Below, one piece after another: positions 44,406 to 52,035 of a DNA stretch of 59,115 nt. The translations under genes and the position numbers were made by a program. The stretch is from positions 1-59,115 of the forward strand of contig CAYYJB010000004.1 of the NCBI GenBank assembly GCA_964472135.1, given 5' to 3'. Each line of letters starts with the position of its first letter. The stretch's first letter is position 1. This stretch comes from JAUREX01 sp964472135. GTDB lineage: Bacteria > Pseudomonadota > Alphaproteobacteria > Rhodobacterales > Rhodobacteraceae. The notes below the pieces were generated by a model. It was not told the origin of the DNA, did not search any database, and saw only the letters and a list, made by a program, of their open reading frames with translations.

Positions 44406-46262
44406 ATGTTGCCCGAGGTTTCCTTGCCGATCGCGCAACCATCGATGCCCACCGCCGCATCCGGCGCGTCGCCGACGGGCACACGTCTGCTTCGGTTGCT
44501 GGCAACGACCGATCTGCACATGCAGATCCTCGCGCACGACTACGTCACCGACCGCCCCACGCCGCACCTCGGCCTCGTCCGCGCGGCGGCGGCCATCGCG
44601 CGGTTGCGCGCCGGGCCGGACGCTTGCCTGCTGTTCGACAACGGAGATTTCCTGCAAGGCAACGCGCTTGGTGATCTTGCGCTTGCCGAGACCGAGGCAG
44701 ACGGCCGCATCCATCCGATGATCGCGGCCTTCAACCTCGCGGGCTGCGATGCGGTCACGATCGGCAACCACGACATGGACCACGGGCTCGGCGCGCTTGG
44801 CGCGGCGCTCGGGCACGCGCGCTTTGCGGCCGTTTCGGCGAACCTGCGCCCAAGCGATGGCGCGCCCGCGATCTGCCGGCCCTGGACCATCCTGTCGCGC
44901 CAGCTCGGGGGCGGGGCGCTGCGCATCGGCGTCACCGGTGCCCTGCCGCCGCAATCGATGCGCTGGAACCACCACCACCTCGCCGGGCGGGTCGAGATCG
45001 GCGCGATCCGCCCGGCGATCGAGGATGCGGTCGGGCGGATGCGTGCAGCGGGTGCCGATCTGATCGTGGTGCTCTGCCATTCGGGCATCGGCCCCGTCGA
45101 TGGCGCGACGGATGAGCGCATCTCGGCCGAGATCGCGCGCATGCCCGGGGTCAACGCGGTCTTTGCCGGCCACACCCACGAGGTCGCGGCCGATGACGGC
45201 GCGCCGGGCGCCCCCATCGTGCAGGCGGGCGCGCGCGGCAGCCACCTCGGCTGCATCGACCTGAACCTCGAACCGGCGGGCGCGGCCGGCTGGCGTGTCC
45301 TCGGGGCGACGGCGCGCGCGATCGCGCTTGGCGACGGGCTGGCGGGCGCGGCCCCCGATCCGCAGGCGGGCGCCGCGGCCGCGCCCCGGATCGGGCAGAG
45401 CCGCCGTATCCGCGCGCTCGTCGCCGCCCAGCATGCCCGGGTCCGGCAGGCGGGCAGCGCCCGACTGGGCTGGTGCGAGGGGCGGCTGCACAGCCATGCC
45501 GCCGCACTCGCGCCGCCGCCGACGGTACGCCTGATCGCGCGGCTTCAGGTCGAGGCCGTGGCGGCGGCGCTGCGGGGTGGGCCATGCGCGGACCTGCCGA
45601 TCCTTGCGGCCGCCGCCCCGCTGCGCGCGGGCGACGGCTCGCCGGGGAACCCGGTGACGGACATCCCCCCCGGCCCGTTCCTGCGCCGCCACCTCGATGA
45701 CATCTGCCCCTATGCCGACACGATCGCGGCACGCGTCATCACCGGTGCAGAGCTTCGCGCCTGGCTCGTGCAGGCGGCCGGCATCTTCGCGCAGGCAGCA
45801 CCCGACGAGACCGACGCCGACGGCCACCCGCCCACCCTGCTCCGCGCGGACAGACCGCTGCAGGGCTTCGACACGATCCTCGGGCTGGACTATGCGATCG
45901 CGCTCGATGGCGTGCCGCGTATCCGTGACCTGCGCCACGCCGGCCGGCCCGTCGCGGCCGATGACCGTTTCGTGCTCGCGGCGAGCAGCTATCGGCTGCA
46001 TGGCGGCGGCGGCTATCCGCTGCCGCCCCATGGCAGCATCCTGATGCAGGGGCCGGGGACGCTGCGCGGCGCGCTCGAGCGCCACCTCGCCGAGCGCGGT
46101 TCGATCGCGATCGACCCCGATCCGCCCCGGATCTGGCGCCTCGAGGCAGCCGCGGGAACGCGCCGGACCCTCATTCTCCCGACCGCGGCGCGGCGGATCC
46201 TGCCGCCCGGGGCCGATCCGGTGCGCGCGGGTGGGCGGTTGCGGGTGACGGTCACCTTCTAG
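44406..46262 (+). CDS. CpdB-like metallophosphoesterase / 5'-nucleotidase family protein
   Basis: This 618-aa protein has an N-terminal calcineurin-like domain with LLATTDLHMQILAHDYV, FDNGDFLQGNALGD, IGNHDMDHGLG, LCHSGIG and FAGHTHEV. A C-terminal 5'-nucleotidase domain follows, with NPVTDIPPGPF, ITGAELRAWLVQAAG and SSYRLHGGGGYP. The DLHMQI...DY pattern is that of 2',3'-cyclic-nucleotide 2'-phosphodiesterase/3'-nucleotidase. The family is normally periplasmic, yet this N-terminus has no signal peptide. It converges on the DUF2256 gene, the stops overlapping by 4 nt. Confidence 0.9.
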   Translation: MLPEVSLPIAQPSMPTAASGASPTGTRLLRLLATTDLHMQILAHDYVTDRPTPHLGLVRAAAAIARLRAGPDACLLFDNGDFLQGNALGDLALAETEADGRIHPMIAAFNLAGCDAVTIGNHDMDHGLGALGAALGHARFAAVSANLRPSDGAPAICRPWTILSRQLGGGALRIGVTGALPPQSMRWNHHHLAGRVEIGAIRPAIEDAVGRMRAAGADLIVVLCHSGIGPVDGATDERISAEIARMPGVNAVFAGHTHEVAADDGAPGAPIVQAGARGSHLGCIDLNLEPAGAAGWRVLGATARAIALGDGLAGAAPDPQAGAAAAPRIGQSRRIRALVAAQHARVRQAGSARLGWCEGRLHSHAAALAPPPTVRLIARLQVEAVAAALRGGPCADLPILAAAAPLRAGDGSPGNPVTDIPPGPFLRRHLDDICPYADTIAARVITGAELRAWLVQAAGIFAQAAPDETDADGHPPTLLRADRPLQGFDTILGLDYAIALDGVPRIRDLRHAGRPVAADDRFVLAASSYRLHGGGGYPLPPHGSILMQGPGTLRGALERHLAERGSIAIDPDPPRIWRLEAAAGTRRTLILPTAARRILPPGADPVRAGGRLRVTVTF

Positions 46263-46450
46263 CGGTCGGGCTGCGACGCCGCGACGGGCGGCAGCGTCGG
46301 CCGCCCGCCGCCACCCCGCCGGGCATCGGCGCGGCAGCGGTCCGAGCAGTGGCGCACCTCGTCCCAGACCTTCGCCCAGCGGCGGCGCCAGACCATCGGG
46401 CGGCCGCAGGTGGCGCAGTCCTTGACGGGCAGGTCGGACTTGCGGCGCAT
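46259..46450 (-). CDS. DUF2256 small zinc-ribbon-like protein
   Basis: This 63-aa protein has the DUF2256 pattern CxxCGRPMVWRRRWAKVWDEV..CSDRCR, a compact four-cysteine treble-clef-type site (CATCGRPM and CSDRC). The C-terminus is extended by a Gly/Pro/Ala-rich tail of about 18 residues. Function is not known; members often lie near photolyase or DNA-repair genes, which are not seen here. The start is the ATG at MRRKSDLPVKD; a longer upstream frame is low-complexity. Its stop overlaps the phosphoesterase stop by 4 nt. Confidence 0.87.
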   Translation of the reverse strand: MRRKSDLPVKDCATCGRPMVWRRRWAKVWDEVRHCSDRCRADARRGGGGRPTLPPVAASQPDR

Positions 46451-46535
46451 GGGATTTGCCCTGTGCTGAACGGGGCGGGATCTAGCGCGGCGCTGGCGGC
46501 GGCAAGGGGGCGCAGGGACGCTGGGGCCGGGCAGG

Positions 46536-46587
46536 CCGGGGGGCTGTCTGCCCCCCGGGCCCCCCGAGGGTATTTGCGCCAAGATGA
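46536..46587 (-). repeat. second copy of the TCATCTTGGC/AAATACC hairpin element
   Basis: Read on the minus strand, TCATCTTGGC-GC-AAATACCC-TC precedes a G run and then a 9-bp hairpin (CCGGGGGGC / GCCCCCCGG, loop of five). The head matches the element inside xdhA in 18 of 20 positions. This copy starts 3 nt after the stop codon of the acetyltransferase gene and could act as its terminator. Confidence 0.68.
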
Positions 46588-46590
46588 GGA

Positions 46591-47076
46591 TCAGGGAAGG
46601 GGCCGGCCTTGGTGAAGGTAAAGCGCCTCCTCGATCGGGTGGCCGTCGATGTCGGCGGGGTGGAGGGCGTGGAGGCGGGCGCCCGCGGCCTCGTAGAAGG
46701 CGCGGGCGCGGGTGTTGGCGGCGATGACGGCGATCGAGAAGGGCGTGCCGTCGGCGACCGCGGCGAGAAGGGCCCGGCCGAGGCCGCGGCGCTGGGCCGT
46801 GGCGCGGAGGTAGAGGGCGTAGAGTTCGGCGGGGTGGGAGGCGGCGAGGGCGGGATCGCGCTGCGGGCCCATGGCGGCAAAGCCCGTGGCGGGCAGGAGC
46901 GCCACGCGGACCCCGGGGCGGGCGAGGACGCGCTGCCAGAGCGGGAGGAGCACCTCGGGCGTGCGGGCGGCGACGAGGGGGGCGGGGAGCATGCCGGGGT
47001 AGGTTTCTGCCCAGCCGGCCGCATGGATGCGGGCGAGGTCGGGGGCATCGTCGGGGGTGGCGGGGCGGGGCAACAT
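46591..47076 (-). CDS. GNAT family N-acetyltransferase
   Basis: This protein of about 161 aa has the GNAT pattern: PRPATPDDAPDLARIHAAGWAETYPGMLP at the N-terminus (RimI-like, with WAETYPG), then ALYLRATAQRRGLGRALLAAV, the acetyl-CoA loop in RRGLGRA, and IAANTRARAFYEAAGARL. The substrate is unknown. The start is uncertain: I chose the ATG at MLPRPATPDD, because the two ATGs upstream lie in a repeated CCGCCCATG / GATCCCC sequence with no ribosome-binding site. The stop is followed at once by the second dispersed-element copy. Confidence 0.86.
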   Translation of the reverse strand: MLPRPATPDDAPDLARIHAAGWAETYPGMLPAPLVAARTPEVLLPLWQRVLARPGVRVALLPATGFAAMGPQRDPALAASHPAELYALYLRATAQRRGLGRALLAAVADGTPFSIAVIAANTRARAFYEAAGARLHALHPADIDGHPIEEALYLHQGRPLP

Positions 47077-47240
47077 GGGCGGGGGATCATGCGCGGGGAT
47101 CATGGGCGGGTGCTGCAAATCGGGCGGGCGGAACGGCGCGAGCGTCGCGCATCGCGGCGCCGCGCGCAAGGGATGTGCGGGCGGGCGGGCTTGCGGGTGC
47201 GGCGCGAGGGGGTAGGCTTGGGCCCCCGGAGGTGACGCCC

Positions 47241-49838
47241 ATGACCGATTCCCGATCCGATGCCGAAACCGACCGCGATGCCGCCGGCGCGGCGGCGGTG
47301 GTGCGGCTCGCAGATTACGCGCCGCCCGCCTTTCTGGTCGAGGGGGTGCGGCTCGAGTTCCGCCTTGCGCCGGAGCGGGCGCGCGTGGTCTCGCGCATCC
47401 GCTTCCTGCCCAATCCGGCGCGGCCGGGGCGGCATGATCTGCGGCTCGACGGGGAGGGGCTGCGGCTCATTCGCGCCGCGATCGACGGGCGCGCGGTTCG
47501 GCCCGAGGTCGGGCCCGCGGGGCTGATCGTGCCGGCCGGGGCGCTGCCCGGGGGGGCGTTCGAGTGGGAGGCCGAGGTCGAGATCGACCCCGCAGGCAAT
47601 ACCGCGCTAGAGGGGCTCTACATCTCGAACGGGCTCTATTGCACGCAATGCGAGGCGGAGGGGTTCCGGCGCATCACCTACTATCCCGACCGGCCGGACG
47701 TGATGGCGCCCTTCCGGGTGCGGATCGAGGCCGATCTGCCGGTGCTGCTCTCGAACGGGAACCTCGTCGGATCGGGGCCGGGCTGGGCGGAATGGGACGA
47801 CCCCTGGCCGAAGCCTGCCTATCTCTTCGCGCTCGTCGCGGGGGATCTGCGGGCGCATGAGGGGCGCTTCGTGACGCGCTCGGGGCGGGAGGTCGCGCTC
47901 GCGGTCTGGGTCCGGCCGGGCGACGAGGGGCGCTGCGGCTGGGCGATGGACGCGCTCTGCCGCGCGATGCGCTGGGACGAGGAGGTCTATGGGCGCGAAT
48001 ACGACCTCGGGGCCTTCAACATCGTGGCGGTCGACGACTTCAACATGGGGGCGATGGAGAACAAGGGCCTCAACATCTTCAACGCGCGTTATGTGCTCGC
48101 CTCGCCCGAGACGGCGACGGACGACGATTTCGCCAATATCGAGCGGATCGTGGCGCATGAGTATTTCCACAACTGGACGGGCAACCGCATCACCTGCCGC
48201 GACTGGTTCCAGCTCTGCCTCAAGGAGGGGCTGACGGTCTTTCGCGACCAGCAGTTCATGGGCGACATGCGCTCGCATGCGGTCAAGCGGATCGAGGATG
48301 TGCTCGTGCTGCGGGCGCGCCAGTTCCGCGAGGATGCGGGGCCGCTCGCCCATCCGGTGCGGCCCGAGAGCTTCGTCGAGATCAACAACTTCTATACCGC
48401 GACGGTCTACGAGAAGGGGGCCGAGCTCATCGGGATGCTGCGGCGGATCGTGGGGGCGGAGGGCTATGCGCGCGCGCTCGATCTCTATTTCGCGCGCCAT
48501 GACGGGCAGGCCTGCACGGTCGAGGACTGGATCGCGGTCTTCGAGGATGCGACGGGGCGCGATCTGGGGCAGTTCGCGCTGTGGTACGCGCAGGCCGGCA
48601 CGCCGCGGTTGCGGGTGCGCGAGGGCTGGGACGGATCGACCTTCAGCCTGCGGATCGCGCAGGAGGTGCCGCCGACCCCGGGCCAGCCCGAGAAGCGGCC
48701 GATGCACATTCCCGTGGCGGTGGGCCTTCTTGGCCCCAATGGCGACGAGGTGGTGCCGACGCGGGTGCTGGAGCTGACCGAGGCCGAGCAGGTCTTCGAG
48801 TTTCCGGGTCTTGCGGCGCGGCCCGTGGCCTCGGTGCTGCGGGGCTTTTCGGCGCCGGTCGTGCTCGACCATCCGGTGTCGGATGGCACGCGCGCCTTCC
48901 TGCTCGCCCATGACACCGACCCGGTCAACCGCTGGGAGGCGGGGCGGGCGCTCGCGCGGACGATCCTCGGGCGGATGGTGACCGAAGCGGCGGCGCCGGG
49001 GCCCGACTGGCTCGCGGCCGTCGCCGCCGTGCTGCGCGACGAGGCGCTCGACCCCGCGTTCCGCGCGCTCTGCCTGCGGCTCCCGGCCGAGGACGACATC
49101 GCGCAGATGCTGCACGCGGGCGGCACCGTGCCCGACCCCGACGCGATCCGCGCGGCGCGCGAGCGGATGGCGCAGGCGCTCGCGCGCCATCTGGGCGATG
49201 CGCTCGGGGAGATGGTCGATGCGCTCGCTCCCCGCGGGCCGTTCAGCCCGGATGCGCGCGCGGCCGGCGGGCGGGCGCTGCGGCTCGCCTGCCTCGGGCT
49301 TCTGTCGCGGCTCGACCATGGTGCGCGGGCGCGGCAGGTCTTCGAGGGGGCGCAGACGATGACCGAGGAGGTCGGCGCGCTCGGCTGCCTGATCGAGGCG
49401 GGCGCGGGCGACGAGGCGCTCGCGACCTTCGCGCGGCGCTGGGGGCACGACCGGCTGGTGATGGACAAGTGGTTCTCGCTCCAGATCCTGCACGCGCCCC
49501 CGGCGCGCGCGGTCGAGGTTGCAGCAGGGCTTGCCGCCCGGCCCGACTTCGACTGGAAGAACCCCAACCGCTTCCGTGCGGTGATCGGGGCGCTCGCGGG
49601 CAATCACGCGGGCTTTCACCGCGCCGACGGGGCGGGATACGGCTTTGTCGCCGACTGGCTCATCCGGCTTGATCCCCTGAACCCGCAGACGGCGGCGCGC
49701 ATGTCGACCGCGTTCGAGACCTGGCGGCGCTATGATGCCGGGCGGCAGACGCTGATGCGCGCGGCGCTTGCGCGGATCGCTGCCGCGCCCGGCCTCAGCC
49801 GCGATCTGGCCGAGATGACGGCGCGGATGCTTGGCTGA
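47241..49838 (+). CDS. pepN: aminopeptidase N (M1 family)
   Basis: This 865-aa M1 metallopeptidase removes N-terminal residues from peptides in the cytoplasm. It has the substrate-binding GAMENKGLN and the zinc motif HEYFHNWTGN, followed by FQLCLKEGLTVFRDQQF with the third zinc ligand in KEGLT. It has the E. coli-type PepN length and arrangement, with an Ig-like domain and a long helical C-terminal domain. GGAGG lies 8 nt before the ATG; the upstream in-frame ATG has none. It converges on the lytic transglycosylase gene. Confidence 0.96.
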   Translation: MTDSRSDAETDRDAAGAAAVVRLADYAPPAFLVEGVRLEFRLAPERARVVSRIRFLPNPARPGRHDLRLDGEGLRLIRAAIDGRAVRPEVGPAGLIVPAGALPGGAFEWEAEVEIDPAGNTALEGLYISNGLYCTQCEAEGFRRITYYPDRPDVMAPFRVRIEADLPVLLSNGNLVGSGPGWAEWDDPWPKPAYLFALVAGDLRAHEGRFVTRSGREVALAVWVRPGDEGRCGWAMDALCRAMRWDEEVYGREYDLGAFNIVAVDDFNMGAMENKGLNIFNARYVLASPETATDDDFANIERIVAHEYFHNWTGNRITCRDWFQLCLKEGLTVFRDQQFMGDMRSHAVKRIEDVLVLRARQFREDAGPLAHPVRPESFVEINNFYTATVYEKGAELIGMLRRIVGAEGYARALDLYFARHDGQACTVEDWIAVFEDATGRDLGQFALWYAQAGTPRLRVREGWDGSTFSLRIAQEVPPTPGQPEKRPMHIPVAVGLLGPNGDEVVPTRVLELTEAEQVFEFPGLAARPVASVLRGFSAPVVLDHPVSDGTRAFLLAHDTDPVNRWEAGRALARTILGRMVTEAAAPGPDWLAAVAAVLRDEALDPAFRALCLRLPAEDDIAQMLHAGGTVPDPDAIRAARERMAQALARHLGDALGEMVDALAPRGPFSPDARAAGGRALRLACLGLLSRLDHGARARQVFEGAQTMTEEVGALGCLIEAGAGDEALATFARRWGHDRLVMDKWFSLQILHAPPARAVEVAAGLAARPDFDWKNPNRFRAVIGALAGNHAGFHRADGAGYGFVADWLIRLDPLNPQTAARMSTAFETWRRYDAGRQTLMRAALARIAAAPGLSRDLAEMTARMLG

Positions 49839-49841
49839 GGC

Positions 49842-50387
49842 TCAGCCCCGGCAATAGGGCTCGGCGCTCAGATGGGCGGCGATCGTGCGCTGGATGTCGC
49901 GCTTCTGCATCGGGCCCCAGTCGCGCATGACGGCCGCGACCTCGGGCGCCGAGGCCCGCCGCGCGGCGATGCGGACCGCGCAGCCGAGGTTCTCGGCCCC
50001 GTCGAGGAGCTTGCCCGCATCGCAGCCCGCCCCGCGCGCGGTCGCGGGCGCGATCTGCATGAGGCCGTGATAGCGCCGCCCGGGCCCCATCGCGCGGGGG
50101 TTCCAGCTGCTCTCGTATTTCGCGACCGCCGCGATCAGCCCGGTCCAGAACGCCGCGCGCGCGGCCTCGTCCGCCTCGGGATAGAGCGGGCAATAGCGCG
50201 CGACATCGCGCGGCTCGGCCGCGAGCAGCGCGGCACCTTCGGTTTTCAGGGCGCTCTTCGTCGCCTGCCGCCACGCGGGCGCCTCGGGCAGATGATCCCA
50301 CGAGAGGGCGGGGGCCGGCGCCTGTTTCGGCGCGCTGCACCCCCCGAGCAGGGCAAGCGTCACGGCCAGCGGAATGAGGATGCGCAT
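49842..50387 (-). CDS. lytic transglycosylase-like lipoprotein (SLT domain)
   Basis: This 181-aa protein has a lipoprotein signal peptide with lipobox LLGGC (Cys17) and an SLT-type lysozyme-fold domain: the catalytic glutamate in VAKYESSWNPRAMG, then GLMQIAPATARGAGC, and NLGCAVRIAARR with paired cysteines. Members cleave peptidoglycan with 1,6-anhydro products. The domain is at the small end of the family. The start is the ATG before the lipobox; the long frame upstream lies opposite gatB. It diverges from gatB. Confidence 0.87.
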   Translation of the reverse strand: MRILIPLAVTLALLGGCSAPKQAPAPALSWDHLPEAPAWRQATKSALKTEGAALLAAEPRDVARYCPLYPEADEAARAAFWTGLIAAVAKYESSWNPRAMGPGRRYHGLMQIAPATARGAGCDAGKLLDGAENLGCAVRIAARRASAPEVAAVMRDWGPMQKRDIQRTIAAHLSAEPYCRG

Positions 50388-50516
50388 ATCGTCCTGTCCG
50401 TCGCGGGAGTGGCGTCCCTCATGCCGTGTCGGCCGGCCGACGGCAAGGGGGCCAGCGCGGCCCTTGCCCGCGGCGGCGGCCTCGCCTAAACCCGGACGGT
50501 CCGCGAGAGGTCCAAG

Positions 50517-52028
50517 ATGCTCGATACCCTGCCCGCCGCCCCCGCGCCCAAGGTCATCGCCGGCGCCCGCCACGATTGGGAGATCGTGATCGGGATGGAG
50601 GTGCACGCGCAGATCGCCTCGAGCGCCAAGCTCTTTTCCGGCGCCTCGACAGCCGTCGGCGCCGAGCCCAACGCCCATGTGAGCTTCGTCGACGCCGCCA
50701 TGCCCGGGATGCTGCCCGTCCCCAACGCCTTCTGCATCGAGCAGGCGGTGCGCACGGGGCTGGGCCTTCGCGCCAGGATCAACCGCTTCAGCGCCTTCGA
50801 CCGCAAGAACTACTTCTACCCGGACCTGCCGCAGGGCTATCAGATCAGCCAGCTCTATCATCCGATCGTGGGCGAGGGCGAGGTCTGGGTCGAGATGGGG
50901 CCGGGCATCGCGCGGCGCGTGCGGATCGAGCGCATCCACATCGAGCAGGACGCGGGCAAGTCGATCCACGACATGGACCCCGAGATGTCCTTCGTCGATC
51001 TCAACCGCACCGGCGTCGCGCTGATGGAGATCGTGAGCCGCCCCGACATCCGCGGCCCCGAAGAGGCCGCGGCCTATGTCGGCAAGCTGCGCCAGATCAT
51101 GCGCTATCTCGGCACCTGCGACGGCAACATGCAGTCGGGCAACCTGCGCGCGGATGTGAACGTCAGTGTCTGCCGCCCGGGGCAATACGAGAAATTCCGC
51201 GAGACGGGCGATTTCCGCCATCTCGGCACGCGCTGCGAGATCAAGAACATGAACTCGATGCGCTTCATCCAGGCCGCGATCGAGCACGAGGCGCGCCGGC
51301 AGATCGCGCTGATCGAGGACGGGCGCAGCGTCGATCAGGAGACGCGCCTCTATGATCCCGACAAGGGCGAGACGCGGCCCATGCGCTCCAAGGAAGAGGC
51401 GCATGACTACCGCTATTTCCCCGATCCCGACCTGCTGCCGCTCGAGCTCGAGGACGGCTTCGTCGAGGCGATCGCGGCCGCGATGCCCGAACTGCCCGAC
51501 GCCAAGAAGGCGCGCTTCATGCGCGACTTCGGCCTGACGGACTATGACGCGAGCGTGCTGACGGCAGAACTCGAGGCCGCGCGCTATTTCGAGGCGGTGG
51601 CCGAGGGGCGCGACGGCAAGGCGGCTGCGAACTGGGTCATCAACGAGCTCTTCGGGCGCCTCAACAAGGAAGGGCGCGGCATCGGCGAAAGCCCCGTTTC
51701 GGCGGGCCAGTTGGGCGCGATCCTCGATCTCATTGCGGCGGGCGACATCTCGGGCAAGATCGCCAAGGACCTCTTCGAGATCGTCTGGACCGAAGGGGGC
51801 GAGCCTGCCGCCATCGTCGAGGCGCGCGGGATGCGGCAGGTGACGGATACGGGCGCGATCGAGGCCGCGGTCGATCAGGTCATCGCCGAGAACCCCGCCC
51901 AGGTCGAGAAGGCGCGCGCCAACCCCAAGCTTGCCGGCTGGTTCGTGGGGCAGGTGATGAAGGCCACGGGCGGCAAGGCCAATCCGGCGGCGGTGAACGC
52001 GCTCGTCGCGCAGAAGCTCGGGCTCTGA
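50517..52028 (+). CDS. gatB: Asp-tRNA(Asn)/Glu-tRNA(Gln) amidotransferase subunit B
   Basis: GatB of the GatCAB complex phosphorylates and transamidates mischarged Glu-tRNA(Gln) or Asp-tRNA(Asn). The 503-aa protein has the N-terminal catalytic region (VIGMEVHAQIASSAKLFSG, NRFSAFDRKNYFYPDLPQGYQ, EQDAGKSIHDMD), the EIKNMNSMRFIQ segment and a C-terminal YqeY-type tail ending GGKANPAAVNALVAQKLG. Length is normal (about 480-505). GatC and GatA are not adjacent. It is followed after 7 nt by the NDH-SelD fusion gene. Confidence 0.97.
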   Translation: MLDTLPAAPAPKVIAGARHDWEIVIGMEVHAQIASSAKLFSGASTAVGAEPNAHVSFVDAAMPGMLPVPNAFCIEQAVRTGLGLRARINRFSAFDRKNYFYPDLPQGYQISQLYHPIVGEGEVWVEMGPGIARRVRIERIHIEQDAGKSIHDMDPEMSFVDLNRTGVALMEIVSRPDIRGPEEAAAYVGKLRQIMRYLGTCDGNMQSGNLRADVNVSVCRPGQYEKFRETGDFRHLGTRCEIKNMNSMRFIQAAIEHEARRQIALIEDGRSVDQETRLYDPDKGETRPMRSKEEAHDYRYFPDPDLLPLELEDGFVEAIAAAMPELPDAKKARFMRDFGLTDYDASVLTAELEAARYFEAVAEGRDGKAAANWVINELFGRLNKEGRGIGESPVSAGQLGAILDLIAAGDISGKIAKDLFEIVWTEGGEPAAIVEARGMRQVTDTGAIEAAVDQVIAENPAQVEKARANPKLAGWFVGQVMKATGGKANPAAVNALVAQKLGL

Positions 52029-52035
52029 GCGGCCG

